A stretch of 64,000 bases of DNA from Microbacterium terregens (GTDB lineage: Bacteria > Actinomycetota > Actinomycetes > Actinomycetales > Microbacteriaceae), in assembly GCF_039534975.1 (NCBI RefSeq), contig NZ_BAAAWH010000001.1, positions 2,914,001-2,978,000 on the forward strand, read 5' to 3'. The notes under the pieces are model-generated. The model was not told the DNA's origin. It did no database searches and worked only from the letters and a program-made list of their open reading frames with translations. The stretch's first letter is position 1, and each line of letters opens with the position of its first letter. Positions 8,233 through 17,071 of this stretch are shown here, piece by piece. The position numbers were made by a program, and so were the translations under genes.

Positions 8233-9795
8233 ATGACCACCGCCGCCCCCACCATTCCTGCACACGCACCTGCCGCCACGACCGCTGTCGTTCCCGTGCT
8301 GTCGCACTGGATCGACGGCGCAGAACGCTTGTCGATCAGCGATCGCACCGCCGCTGTCTATAATCCGGCGACGGGCGCAGTCTCGGCGCAAGTAGCTCTT
8401 GCCGACCAGAAAGAGATCGCCGCGGCGATCGCCTCGGCGGAGGCCGGCTACCGGGTGTGGAGCCGCTACTCCATGGCCAAACGTCAGGGCGTGATGTTCG
8501 CGTTCCGCGAGTTGCTGAACGCGCGCAAGGGGGAGCTGGCTCAGATCATCACGGCCGAGCACGGCAAGGTGCTGTCCGATGCGATGGGTGAGATCCTCCG
8601 CGGCCAGGAGGTCGTCGAGCTCGCGACCGGGTTCCCACACCTCATCAAGGGCGCCTTCTCCGAGAACGTGTCCACCGGCATCGACGTGTACTCGCTGAAG
8701 CAGCCGCTCGGCGTGGTGGGCATCATCTCGCCGTTCAACTTCCCGGTCATGGTGCCGATGTGGTTCTTCCCCATCGCGATCGCCGCCGGGAACGCGGTGA
8801 TCCTGAAGCCCTCCGAGAAGGACCCCTCCGCGGCGCTTTGGATCGCCCGTCTGCTCCAGGAGGCCGGGCTCCCAGACGGCGTGTTCACCGTACTGCAGGG
8901 CGACAAGCAGGCCGTGGACGGCCTGCTTGACTCCCCCGCGGTCAAATCGATCTCGTTCGTCGGATCGACCCCGATCGCGCAGTACATCTACGAGACCGCC
9001 ACGAAGAACGGCAAACGCGTGCAGGCGCTCGGCGGCGCGAAGAACCACATGCTGGTCCTGCCCGACGCGGACCTGGACATCGTGGCCGACCAGGCCGTCA
9101 ACGCCGGCTACGGCGCGGCCGGCGAACGGTGCATGGCGATATCGGTCGTCCTCGCCGTCGAGCCCGTGGCGGACGAGCTCATCGCCAAGATCACGGAGCG
9201 CATCGCCCGCCTTCAGGTTGGCGACGGTGCCGGCATCGACGGTGTCGAGCCCGATATGGGGCCGCTCATCACCCACGTGCACCGCGACAAGGTGTCCTCC
9301 TACGTCGACATCGCAGAGGCCGACGGGGCGAAGATCGTGGTCGACGGCCGCGGCTTCCAGGTAGACGGCCTCGAGGACGGCTTCTTCTTTGGGCCGACCC
9401 TCATCGACGAGATGCCCACGACCTCCCGCGCCTACACGGAGGAGATCTTCGGACCGGTCCTCTCGGTCGTGCGCGTCGGCTCGTACGACGAGGGTCTGGA
9501 CCTGATCAACTCCGGGCAGTTCGGCAACGGCACCGCGATCTTCACCAACGACGGCCGCGCCGCACGCCGCTTCCAGAACGAGGTAGAGGTCGGCATGATC
9601 GGCATCAACGTGCCGATCCCCGTCCCTGTCGCGTACCACTCGTTCGGCGGCTGGAAGGCCTCCCTGTTCGGCGACGCGAAGGCATACGGCGTGCACGGGT
9701 TCGACTTCTTCACCCGCGAGAAGGCCATCACCAGCCGCTGGCTCGACCCCGCCACCCACGGTGGAATCAACCTCGGCTTCCCCCAGAACACTTGA
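8233..9795 (+). CDS. mmsA: CoA-acylating methylmalonate-semialdehyde dehydrogenase-like
   Basis: 520-aa aldehyde dehydrogenase. Diagnostic MmsA segments are present: ISPFNFPVMVPMWFFP, FVGSTPIAQYIYE, GKRVQALGGAKNHM and the GERCMAISV active site with nucleophile Cys300. MmsA enzymes convert (methyl)malonate semialdehyde, NAD and CoA to propionyl- or acetyl-CoA. The N-terminus is ~20 residues longer than usual (alanine/threonine-rich), with GAAAGGA before ATG 8233. With the hydroxyisobutyryl-CoA-hydrolase-like gene at 15155 and the Fe-alcohol dehydrogenase at 13998, it could complete a hydroxyacid to semialdehyde to acyl-CoA branch. Confidence 0.88.
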   Translation: MTTAAPTIPAHAPAATTAVVPVLSHWIDGAERLSISDRTAAVYNPATGAVSAQVALADQKEIAAAIASAEAGYRVWSRYSMAKRQGVMFAFRELLNARKGELAQIITAEHGKVLSDAMGEILRGQEVVELATGFPHLIKGAFSENVSTGIDVYSLKQPLGVVGIISPFNFPVMVPMWFFPIAIAAGNAVILKPSEKDPSAALWIARLLQEAGLPDGVFTVLQGDKQAVDGLLDSPAVKSISFVGSTPIAQYIYETATKNGKRVQALGGAKNHMLVLPDADLDIVADQAVNAGYGAAGERCMAISVVLAVEPVADELIAKITERIARLQVGDGAGIDGVEPDMGPLITHVHRDKVSSYVDIAEADGAKIVVDGRGFQVDGLEDGFFFGPTLIDEMPTTSRAYTEEIFGPVLSVVRVGSYDEGLDLINSGQFGNGTAIFTNDGRAARRFQNEVEVGMIGINVPIPVPVAYHSFGGWKASLFGDAKAYGVHGFDFFTREKAITSRWLDPATHGGINLGFPQNT

Positions 9796-9834
9796 CAGCA
9801 TCGATGCCTACGATAGTATTTACACTGTAGTGCA
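9792..9834 (+). promoter_or_regulatory. Promoter with overlapping palindrome site 4 (FAH operon)
   Basis: A consensus -35 TTGACA (9792-9797) is followed at 16 bp by TAGTAT (9814-9819). The dyad TACACT-gt-AGTGCA (9821-9834), inside TATTTACACT..AGTGCAAATA, begins immediately after the -10, so a bound repressor would block RNA polymerase. ATG of the first gene is at 9871. Confidence 0.65.
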
Positions 9835-9870
9835 AATACTAGCTTCGATGAAGAAGAGAAGGTCCAGACA

Positions 9871-10824
9871 ATGAGGTTGGTTCGCGTAGAGGAATGCTCG
9901 CCCGGTGTCGCCGACGGCAAGACCCGATTCGGGATGCTGAACGTGGGCGATGATCTGACCGTGCTCGGCGCCGAGATCGACTTCGCCGCCGCGCTCGCTC
10001 TTCTCATGGGCGGTGAGGGCACCGAGCACATCGGCGAGAAGGTCTCCTCCGATCGCTGGGCCGAGCGCTGGCGGCTTCTCGCGCCTGCGCCCTCCCCCGC
10101 CAGCCTGCGAGACTGCGTCGGCTTCTTTCAGCACATCCGAAACACGCGCGCGAGCCGCGGCGACCTGGCGCCGCTCCTGCCGGTTTGGCGCGAGCGCCCG
10201 GGGTTCTATTTCGCGAACCCTCAGTCGCTGCGCTCCGCCACCGACAACATCGCCATCCCCGCGGGAAGCGAGGCATTCGATTTCGAGCTCGAGATCGCGG
10301 CTGTGATCGGAACAGGCGGCCGCGACATGACTGCCTTGGAGGCGGGCCAGTCCATCGCGGGGTATGTGATGTTCTGCGACTGGAGCGCGCGCGACCTGCA
10401 GGCCGAGGAGCGTCAGATGCAGATCGGTCTGGGCAAGGGCAAGGATTCGGCGACCTCGCTCGGTCCCTGGATCCTCTCGGCGACCGCGGCCGACGCAATC
10501 CGCGTTCCCGATGGCCTCGACATTCCCGTCAGTGCGAGCGTGAATGGTGACTTGGTCACTGATCCACGGGCCCGCTACCGCGGAATGGACTGGACATTCG
10601 AGGAGATCATCGCCTACGCGTCGATGGGGGCAGATCTGGTGGCCGGGGACATCATCGCAGTCGGGACGGTACCCACCGGCTGCCTACTGGAGCAGGCCGC
10701 GAATCCGGACTTCCGCGGCTGGCTTACGCCCGGCGATGAGGTGCGATTGACCGCCGGTCCCCTGGGTGAGATCGCGAGCGCGATCACTGCCGGGGCCCCC
10801 GTTGCGAACTGGCGACGCGAATGA
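9871..10824 (+). CDS. Fumarylacetoacetate hydrolase (FAH)-family protein
   Basis: 317 aa. The catalytic domain has the metal-binding acidic pattern FDFELEIAAVIG, then MFCDWSARDLQ and GKGKDSATSLGPW, conserved in the FAH superfamily (C-C hydrolases, acylpyruvases, decarboxylases). N-terminal ~100 residues resemble the FAH N-domain. First gene of a strictly overlapping eight-gene operon under site 4. It may cleave a 1,3-diketone or ring-fission product; no ring-cleavage dioxygenase is in the window, so substrate remains open. Stop TGA overlaps the next ATG (ATGA 10821-10824). Confidence 0.85.
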   Translation: MRLVRVEECSPGVADGKTRFGMLNVGDDLTVLGAEIDFAAALALLMGGEGTEHIGEKVSSDRWAERWRLLAPAPSPASLRDCVGFFQHIRNTRASRGDLAPLLPVWRERPGFYFANPQSLRSATDNIAIPAGSEAFDFELEIAAVIGTGGRDMTALEAGQSIAGYVMFCDWSARDLQAEERQMQIGLGKGKDSATSLGPWILSATAADAIRVPDGLDIPVSASVNGDLVTDPRARYRGMDWTFEEIIAYASMGADLVAGDIIAVGTVPTGCLLEQAANPDFRGWLTPGDEVRLTAGPLGEIASAITAGAPVANWRRE

Positions 10825-11009
10825 GCCACACACCGCACGCCGCGCGCATCGACGCCCGTGCACGCGTTGTCGTCAGCGAACCTGGCCAGCCAAACGTCCG
10901 GCGTGCCGATATCCAAATGCACGGCGGAACCATCTCGGACGAACAGAGCGAAACGAACACCACCCCCCAGATGGCGGACGCCGTCTCGACATCGGAAGGT
11001 CACCAATGA
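10821..11009 (+). CDS. Unrecognised 62-aa protein in coupled operon
   Basis: A short ORF lying exactly between two genes: its ATG overlaps the FAH-like stop (ATGA) and its own TGA overlaps the next ATG (ATGA 11006-11009). Two perfect couplings make chance unlikely, but the sequence is polar and low in hydrophobic residues with no cysteine pair or motif that I know. No strong own Shine-Dalgarno is visible, consistent with reinitiation. It could be a small accessory protein or merely a translational bridge. Confidence 0.45.
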   Translation: MSHTPHAARIDARARVVVSEPGQPNVRRADIQMHGGTISDEQSETNTTPQMADAVSTSEGHQ

Positions 11010-11962
11010 GTACTGCGAATACGGCCGAGACACAACGCGACGGCCTTGCGCCCAGCAGGTTCTTCGAGGTCGCGGAGGGCGTTTACGCGTTCATCCAAGA
11101 CGATGGCACCTGGTGGATCAACAACGCTGGCCTCGTGCTCGGCGATGCGGCCGGGATCCTCATCGACACCTGCACAACCGCGCAACGCACGAAGGATCTC
11201 CTCAGTTCTGCTGTGGGGGTCAGTGCAGGTCTGCCCCTGCGATACGCGCTGAATACGCACCATCATGGCGACCACACTTTCGGCAACTCTCTCCTGCCCA
11301 CTGATACGTCCCTGATCGGTCACACGCTCATGCGAGAGGGACTCGTCGCCGAACGCAGCCTTGAAGACTTTCCGCCGTTCTGGACGCCCAAACCAGAGTT
11401 GAGCGATCTGAGCAAACGGCTGCCCGATGTCACAATCCATTCCCAGGGGGCGGTACATCTGGGAAGTCGCGCAGTGGAACTGCATCATCCGGGCTACGTC
11501 GCGCACACCGCGGGTGACCTCGCGGCATGGGTTCCGGATGTCCGCGTACTCTTCGTCGGAGACCTCCTATTCCCGGGGCACACCCCGATGCTCCTGGCCG
11601 GGTCACCAGCCGGGGCGATCCGCGCGCTGGATTGGATCGCAGGGTTCGACGCCGAGGTGATCGTGCCCGGACACGGAGAGGTTGTCGAGCGCTCCGCGAT
11701 CGATGGTGTGCTCGCAGATCACCGGCGCTACTACGACTTTGTGCTGACCGCAGCACACCGCGGTCTTCGCAACGACCTGACCCCGGTTGAGGTCGCGCGC
11801 AGCACTGACCTCGGTGAGTTCGGCTCCTTGCTCGATTCGGAACGATTCATACTCAATGTGCACAGCGCGTACGCCGAGGCCGACGGTCAACGCGCCGACC
11901 GGGCCACCGCCTTCACCGATCTCATCACTTGGACCGGTTCGCCGGTCCACACCCGGGTGTGA
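11006..11962 (+). CDS. MBL-fold metallo-hydrolase
   Basis: 318 aa. The metal site is clear: THHHGDHTFGN (HxHxDH) near residue 87, later HPGYVAHTAGD, FVGDLLFPGHTP and VIVPGHGEVV. These supply the usual His/Asp ligands for two metals. GGAAGGT precedes ATG 11006 well; a longer ORF from 10766 is rejected because that part overlaps the FAH gene. Family members hydrolyse lactones, thioesters or sulfate esters. In this operon a lactonase or thioesterase step fits. Not a resistance beta-lactamase by context. Confidence 0.85.
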   Translation: MSTANTAETQRDGLAPSRFFEVAEGVYAFIQDDGTWWINNAGLVLGDAAGILIDTCTTAQRTKDLLSSAVGVSAGLPLRYALNTHHHGDHTFGNSLLPTDTSLIGHTLMREGLVAERSLEDFPPFWTPKPELSDLSKRLPDVTIHSQGAVHLGSRAVELHHPGYVAHTAGDLAAWVPDVRVLFVGDLLFPGHTPMLLAGSPAGAIRALDWIAGFDAEVIVPGHGEVVERSAIDGVLADHRRYYDFVLTAAHRGLRNDLTPVEVARSTDLGEFGSLLDSERFILNVHSAYAEADGQRADRATAFTDLITWTGSPVHTRV

Positions 11963-11964
11963 AG

Positions 11965-12708
11965 ATGACCAGCGGGTTTCCGGACCGACAACTGAGCAAG
12001 ATCCGAGGGTCTGTGCGCGAGCAGTTGGCCGAGGCTGTTCCCGAGGGGGCAACCCTTGCAATCGGCGGATTCGGGCTGAGTGGCAGTCCGTTCGGACTGC
12101 TTGAGATGATCCACGACCTGGGCGTGGGCGGACTGACCGTCGTGGCGAACAACGTCGGGACGGATGGCAAAGGTCTCGGCCTCCTGGTGGAGAGCGGGCA
12201 GATTGCCAGAATGGTCGCTTCGTACGTCGGCGAGAACAAGACCGTGGCCAAGCTGTACCTCGATGGCGACCTGGATATCGAGTTCGTTCCCCAGGGCACG
12301 CTGGCCGAGAGGCTTCGCGCCGGGGGGGCGGGCATCGCGGGGTTTTACACGCGGACCGGTGTCGGGACGGTCATCGCGGAAGGGAAGCCGCACGCGCAGT
12401 TCGACGGCGAGACCTACCTCCTCGAGCGCGGGATCGTCGCCGACGTGGCCCTCGTCAAGGCGCATCGCGGCGACGCAGCGGGCAATCTCGCCTACCGGAA
12501 GACGGCGCGCAACTTCAATCCTCTCGTTGCGACGGCCGGTCGAGTCACCTTCGCAGAGGTCGACCGGGCGGAGAGCGAATTCATTGATCCGGATGCCGTG
12601 GGAACGCCCGGGATATTCGTGGACCACGTGGTAGAGGCGCCCCTCCGAGCACCGGAGATCGAACAGCTGACCGTGCGCACGCGTCCCCGTGCGGGCAGGG
12701 GCGACTGA
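11965..12708 (+). CDS. 3-oxoacid CoA-transferase subunit A
   Basis: 247 aa. [56 protein letters not shown] and [10 protein letters not shown] match the alpha subunits of succinyl-CoA:3-oxoacid (ScoA) and 3-oxoadipate (PcaI) CoA-transferases. It pairs with the next gene to activate a 3-oxoacid using a CoA donor; a thiolase at 17072-18262 would then cleave the product. ATG 11965 lies 3 nt after the upstream stop. ScoA and PcaI cannot be separated from sequence alone. Confidence 0.92.
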   Translation: MTSGFPDRQLSKIRGSVREQLAEAVPEGATLAIGGFGLSGSPFGLLEMIHDLGVGGLTVVANNVGTDGKGLGLLVESGQIARMVASYVGENKTVAKLYLDGDLDIEFVPQGTLAERLRAGGAGIAGFYTRTGVGTVIAEGKPHAQFDGETYLLERGIVADVALVKAHRGDAAGNLAYRKTARNFNPLVATAGRVTFAEVDRAESEFIDPDAVGTPGIFVDHVVEAPLRAPEIEQLTVRTRPRAGRGD

Positions 12709-12709
12709 T

Positions 12710-13360
12710 ATGTGGACGCGTCACGAAATGGCCGAGCGGGCGGCGCAGGAGCTGTTCGACGGCGCGTATGTCAACTTGGGGATCGGCATTCCGACGCTTG
12801 TCGTCGACCACGTGCCAAAGAACATCACTGTCACGCTGCATAGTGAGAACGGGCTTCTGGGCATGGGCCCGTTCCCCTGGGAGGGCGAGGAGGACGCCGA
12901 CCTGATCAACGCCGGCAAGCAGACCATAACCGCGGTCCCCGGCGCGAGCTACTTCGATTCGGCCGCCTCGTTCGGGATGATCCGGGGCGGGCATATCGAC
13001 GTCGCCATCCTCGGGGCGATGCAGGTGTCGGCGAGCGGCGACCTGGCCAACTGGACAATCCCCGGCAAGCTCGTCAAAGGGATGGGAGGCGCCATGGACC
13101 TCGTCGCTGGCGCTCGTCGCCTTCTGGTGCTGACGGATCACGTCGCCAAGGACGGGTCACCGAAAATCGTTTCGACGTGCAGCCTCCCCCTCACGGGACT
13201 CGGTGTCGTCGACCGCATCATCACTGATCGCGCGGACTTCACCGTCCGGCCGGAAGGCCTCATGCTCACAGCTGTGGCACCGGGCGTCAACATCCATGAG
13301 GTCCGCCGACTGACGGCGGCCCCGTTCCACATCTCCACGGAAGCGCAGGGTCTCTTGTGA
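12710..13360 (+). CDS. 3-oxoacid CoA-transferase subunit B
   Basis: 216 aa. N-terminal [13 protein letters not shown], then the catalytic SENG motif with Glu46 ([12 protein letters not shown]) that forms the glutamyl-CoA thioester, and [13 protein letters not shown]. Normal length for ScoB/PcaJ. ATG 12710 sits 1 nt after the A-subunit stop; a GTG at 12689 would overlap it. The stop overlaps the next gene by GTGA. It acts as heterodimer or heterotetramer with subunit A in the cytoplasm. Confidence 0.92.
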   Translation: MWTRHEMAERAAQELFDGAYVNLGIGIPTLVVDHVPKNITVTLHSENGLLGMGPFPWEGEEDADLINAGKQTITAVPGASYFDSAASFGMIRGGHIDVAILGAMQVSASGDLANWTIPGKLVKGMGGAMDLVAGARRLLVLTDHVAKDGSPKIVSTCSLPLTGLGVVDRIITDRADFTVRPEGLMLTAVAPGVNIHEVRRLTAAPFHISTEAQGLL

Positions 13361-14001
13361 CCGAATACGACAGCATCGCGACCGCAGGGTTGAGCGAGCG
13401 CGACGCATACCGATTGCTTACTGGCATCGTCGTGCCACGCCCGATTGCATGGATCACCACAAGAAACGTCGACGGCAGTGTCAACCTCGCGCCGTTCAGC
13501 GCGTTCGTCATCCTGGCCAACGACCCTCCGCTGATCGGAGTGTCCATCGGCCGCAAAGGCGCCAGCCTGAAAGATACTGCTCGAAACATCAAACGGTCGG
13601 GGCAGTTCGTCGTGAACTCACCCCATTTGTCGCAATCCGATCTGGTGCATCAAAGCTCGCAAGAGCTCCCCGAAGCCATCAGCGAAGTTGAGGAACTCGG
13701 ACTCGGCACGCTCCCGAGCCACAGTGTCGACGTACCTAGGCTGGACGGTGCGTCGATCTCTATGGAGTGCGAATTTGTGCAGGCGATCGAGTTCGGCAGG
13801 ACAAAGACGGAACTCATCGTCGGTGAGGTGCGTCATATCCACGTCAAGGCGGGCCTTCTCGTAGACGGGAAGATCGACACGGCCACACTTGAGCCCCTTG
13901 GGAGGGTTGCCGGCCCCCGATATGCCGGAATCAGCGACGTGATCAGCCATCGTATGCTGCAACACACGCTCTACAGCGAACGCGAAGGATCGAGCGCATG
14001 A
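13357..14001 (+). CDS. Flavin reductase-like domain protein
   Basis: 214 aa with an FMN-binding split-barrel: [39 protein letters not shown] is the typical flavin-reductase-like N-terminal block. Members either deliver reduced flavin to two-component monooxygenases or are FMN proteins of unknown reaction. No partner oxygenase occurs in the operon or elsewhere in the window. GTG 13357 overlaps the CoA-transferase stop, and its own stop overlaps the next ATG, so it is firmly in the operon. Confidence 0.8.
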   Translation: MTEYDSIATAGLSERDAYRLLTGIVVPRPIAWITTRNVDGSVNLAPFSAFVILANDPPLIGVSIGRKGASLKDTARNIKRSGQFVVNSPHLSQSDLVHQSSQELPEAISEVEELGLGTLPSHSVDVPRLDGASISMECEFVQAIEFGRTKTELIVGEVRHIHVKAGLLVDGKIDTATLEPLGRVAGPRYAGISDVISHRMLQHTLYSEREGSSA

Positions 14002-15158
14002 CCGCGATCATCGCCTTACCGCGCGTGATGCGTATCGGGGGCGGCTCGAGCTCCGAGGTGGCCGAGGTCATCGGAGATCTCGGAGCCTCGCGGCCCTTGC
14101 TGGTGACCGACCGATTCCTCATGGGCACCGGCGCTGCATCGGCATTGCTCGACGAACTCTCGCGAGCCGGTCTAGAGCCGGCCGTCTGGGCAGACACTGT
14201 GCCGGATCCGACGACCGATTCGCTCGTCTCGGGTCTGTCGGCCGTCGCGGATCACAATGCCGACCTGCTGATCGGCTTCGGCGGAGGAAGCCCGCTGGAT
14301 ACGGCTAAGGCGCTCGCGCTCCTCTCCGTGCAGGGTGGTGAGATGAAGCATTACAAGGCGCCGCGACAAAACGCTGGACCGGCCCTGCCGGTCGTTGGCA
14401 TTCCCACGACCGCCGGCAGCGGCTCCGAATCGACCCAGTACACGATCATCACGGATTCGGCGACCGACGAGAAGATGCTGTGCACCGGCGCGGCATTCCT
14501 GCCTGCCGCGACGATTGTCGACTTCGAACTCACCATGTCGATGCCGGCACGGCTGACGGCTGACACGGGAATCGACGCGCTCACACATGCGGTGGAAGCG
14601 TACGTCAGCCGGAAAGCAAACATCTTCACCGATGGACTCTGCATGACGGCGATCGCGATGATCGGTCGCCATCTGCGCACGGCCTATGCCGATGGCACAG
14701 ACCGCGTAGCGAGGGAGGGAATGATGATTGCCGCGACGCAGGCGGGGATCGCGTTCTCGAACTCCAGCGTCGCGCTGGTGCACGGGATGAGCCGCCCGAT
14801 CGGAGCGCACTTTCACATCGCCCACGGGATGTCGAACGCGATGCTGTTTCCCGCGGTGACACGCTTCTCGGTGCCCGCCGCGCCATCGAGGTACGCGGAC
14901 TGCGCCCGCGCTTGGGGATGTGCGTCTGACACCGATGACGACCTACTTGCCGCTGAGCGGTTCGTCGACGAACTGGTGTCTCTCTCCCGTGACCTGGCCG
15001 TTCCGACGCCGGAGGCGTTTGGCATCGCCAACGATGCATGGGAGAGCAAAATCCCCGTCATGGTCGAACAGGCGCTCGCCTCCGGTTCGCCATCGAACAA
15101 TCCACGCATCCCGTCGGCGGACGACGTCGCAGCCGTGTATCGAGAGATTTACCGGTGA
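13998..15158 (+). CDS. Iron-containing (group III) alcohol dehydrogenase
   Basis: 386 aa. NAD-binding GFGGGSPLDTAKAL, VGIPTTAGSGSE, then metal ligands in DTGIDALTHAVEAYVS and HGMSRPIGAHFHIAHGM, giving the Asp/His/His/His site. Family members oxidise alcohols or hydroxyacids (4-hydroxybutyrate, 1,3-propanediol, maleylacetate reductase in reverse). Next to a hydroxyacyl-CoA hydrolase-like gene and with mmsA in the same regulon, oxidation of a hydroxyacid to the semialdehyde is a reasonable inference. ATG overlaps the previous stop. Confidence 0.88.
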   Translation: MTAIIALPRVMRIGGGSSSEVAEVIGDLGASRPLLVTDRFLMGTGAASALLDELSRAGLEPAVWADTVPDPTTDSLVSGLSAVADHNADLLIGFGGGSPLDTAKALALLSVQGGEMKHYKAPRQNAGPALPVVGIPTTAGSGSESTQYTIITDSATDEKMLCTGAAFLPAATIVDFELTMSMPARLTADTGIDALTHAVEAYVSRKANIFTDGLCMTAIAMIGRHLRTAYADGTDRVAREGMMIAATQAGIAFSNSSVALVHGMSRPIGAHFHIAHGMSNAMLFPAVTRFSVPAAPSRYADCARAWGCASDTDDDLLAAERFVDELVSLSRDLAVPTPEAFGIANDAWESKIPVMVEQALASGSPSNNPRIPSADDVAAVYREIYR

Positions 15159-16234
15159 TCGGTCCGCACGCCGAAAACGTTGATGGAATCCGCGCCATGA
15201 TCGACGGCTCGGTCGGCCGCATTTTCCTCGACCGCCCGCGGGCGCTGAACGCGCTCGATCTGGGCATGGTGAGGCGCATGACCGGCCTTCTCGACGGCTG
15301 GCGGGGTGGGTCCCTTCGCGCGATAACCGTTGAAAGCAGCACACCAGCGATGTTCTGCGCGGGCGGTGACATCCGACGGATCCGTCAGAACACCGTGGAG
15401 GACCGACTCGAGGACAGCGACGACTTCTTCGCTTCGGAATACCGATTGAACGCGATGATGTCAGGTTATCCGGTGCCGGTCGTCGCACTCGTGGACGGGG
15501 TCTGCATGGGCGGCGGACTCGGTATATCCGTGCACGGTCCCGTCCGCGTAGTGACTGAGCGTGCACTGCTGGCCATGCCCGAAACCGCGATTGGATTCTT
15601 CCCCGACGTCGGCGCGTCGTACTTTCTGCCACGCCTTCCCGGCGGCATCGGCACCTACCTCGCGCTTACGGGTGCGCGTCTCGGCCCGGCCGAGGCCATC
15701 GCTTCAGGACTTGCAACCCACCATGTCACCTCCGACCGGCTGGACGCGCTCGTGGCAGCTCTCACGCGCGATCAGGGACCCATCGACGGCGTCCTTCGCG
15801 ATTTCGCGACGGTCCCGACTGCAGGAGCCGACATCGCCACGCAACGCGCCGTCATCGACCGCGTGTTCACCCTCCCGAGCATCGACGCGATCATGCGCCA
15901 ACTCGACGAGGAGAGCGGCGAATGGGCCAGCGCAACACGTGCGGCCCTCGGGAGCGCGTCGCCGCAGAGTCTAGAGCTCACCTTCGACCTGCTGGTGTGG
16001 GGCAGGCAGCGCTCGCTGAAGGAGTGTCTCGTGGCCGAGCGTGCAGCTGCTCGACACGTCGTCCGCAGCCATGACTTCCTCGAAGGCGTGCGCGCGGTCC
16101 TGGTCGACAAAGACCGCTCTCCAATCTGGGGGCCCTCGCAGTATGCGGGAACGGATACGACGGGGACGATCGCCTGGCGTCGCACGGACGGATCGGCAGA
16201 AGGATCAGAACGTGAGGACCACTCGACCGCGTGA
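15155..16234 (+). CDS. 3-hydroxyisobutyryl-CoA hydrolase-like crotonase
   Basis: 359 aa from GTG 15155 (GTGA overlap). Crotonase core: FLDRPRALNALDLGMVRRM, MFCAGGDIRRI, DGVCMGGGLGISVHG and the MPETAIGFFPDVGASYFLP segment typical of HIBYL-CoA hydrolases (ECH_2), which also carry the long C-terminal region seen here. It would release a hydroxyacid from its CoA ester. Its last 30 bases overlap the convergent MDR gene (16205-17062). A hydratase activity remains possible, but length and the FPDVGASYFL block favour the hydrolase. Confidence 0.85.
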   Translation: MIGPHAENVDGIRAMIDGSVGRIFLDRPRALNALDLGMVRRMTGLLDGWRGGSLRAITVESSTPAMFCAGGDIRRIRQNTVEDRLEDSDDFFASEYRLNAMMSGYPVPVVALVDGVCMGGGLGISVHGPVRVVTERALLAMPETAIGFFPDVGASYFLPRLPGGIGTYLALTGARLGPAEAIASGLATHHVTSDRLDALVAALTRDQGPIDGVLRDFATVPTAGADIATQRAVIDRVFTLPSIDAIMRQLDEESGEWASATRAALGSASPQSLELTFDLLVWGRQRSLKECLVAERAAARHVVRSHDFLEGVRAVLVDKDRSPIWGPSQYAGTDTTGTIAWRRTDGSAEGSEREDHSTA

Positions 16235-17062
16235 GGCGCTCTGCTGGAGGTCTCGATATGCGTCAGCCGCCTGACGTGCCGGGAATGTGCGGCGCACATG
16301 GGAACGAAGGATTCCGAGTTCAGCTAGCCCGGTCACCGCGCGAAGCCCGCTGGGGTCGTGGCGCACGCCGATGCGCTCTGATCGGATGCCGCGCACTGCC
16401 GTAAACGGACGCGTCACTGATATCGCCGTGCCGCCGTCTCGCACGCCGTCGAGAACGGTTTGGTTAACCGGAGCACAGTTGACGACTGCGTCAGCGCGGA
16501 TCGCGCGGAACGCCGCGTGATCAGTGGCGCGTCCAACCGTGACGACCTCGATGCCGCGATGCTCGGCCAGCTGTGTGACGAATGCGCCCACGGCTCCGGT
16601 CGCACCTGTCACCAGAAGCGCACTGCCACTCGGTAGGTCGGCGGCGTCGAGTGCCTGCAAAGCAGTGAGTCCGTTGAGTCCGAAAGTGGTCAGCTCGGCC
16701 GGTTCGTGGGCTCCCGACGACAAAGCGATCGCATCGGCGGGCAGCGCGACGCGGGAGGCTTGGGTTCCCTGCCCGGAGCGGAACCACTGGGAGAACCCCA
16801 GAACCCGCTGTCCTTCCAGAGCAGGGTCCACATCGTCTCCGACCGCGGTGACGATGCCGGCGAGGTCCCAGCCGGGGGTCCAAGGTCGGCCGGCCGGCAT
16901 CCTGTCGATGGCTCCGCCCGAAACGACCAGCAGGTCGACGGGGTTGATCGTGGCGGCCTCGACGGCGACCAGCACCCCGTCTCGGGCAGGGACTGGGTCG
17001 GGGACCTGTACCACGCGGATCGCCTCGATACCGGTGGGCGCGTGGATCTGCACGGCCATCAT
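16205..17062 (-). CDS. MDR-family NADPH:quinone oxidoreductase / zinc-less alcohol dehydrogenase
   Basis: 285 aa. GroES-like N-domain (TINPVDLLVVSGG, PGWDLAGIVTAVGDDV) and a Rossmann domain with LLVTGATGAVGAFVTQLA. No zinc-ligand Cys cluster, so it belongs to the quinone oxidoreductase branch. Last gene of the transporter-thiolase-MDR operon (9 nt after thiolase). Its 3' end overlaps the convergent hydrolase-like gene by 30 bp. Could reduce an enone or 2-enoyl intermediate. Substrate unknown. Confidence 0.8.
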   Translation of the reverse strand: MMAVQIHAPTGIEAIRVVQVPDPVPARDGVLVAVEAATINPVDLLVVSGGAIDRMPAGRPWTPGWDLAGIVTAVGDDVDPALEGQRVLGFSQWFRSGQGTQASRVALPADAIALSSGAHEPAELTTFGLNGLTALQALDAADLPSGSALLVTGATGAVGAFVTQLAEHRGIEVVTVGRATDHAAFRAIRADAVVNCAPVNQTVLDGVRDGGTAISVTRPFTAVRGIRSERIGVRHDPSGLRAVTGLAELGILRSHVRRTFPARQAADAYRDLQQSASRGRVVLTF

Positions 17063-17071
17063 GCGCGCACC

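Noticed and set aside
8056..9801. 581-codon minus-strand frame antisense to mmsA
   Set aside because: Mirror of a strongly conserved aldehyde dehydrogenase; its sequence is a GC-bias artefact without motifs.
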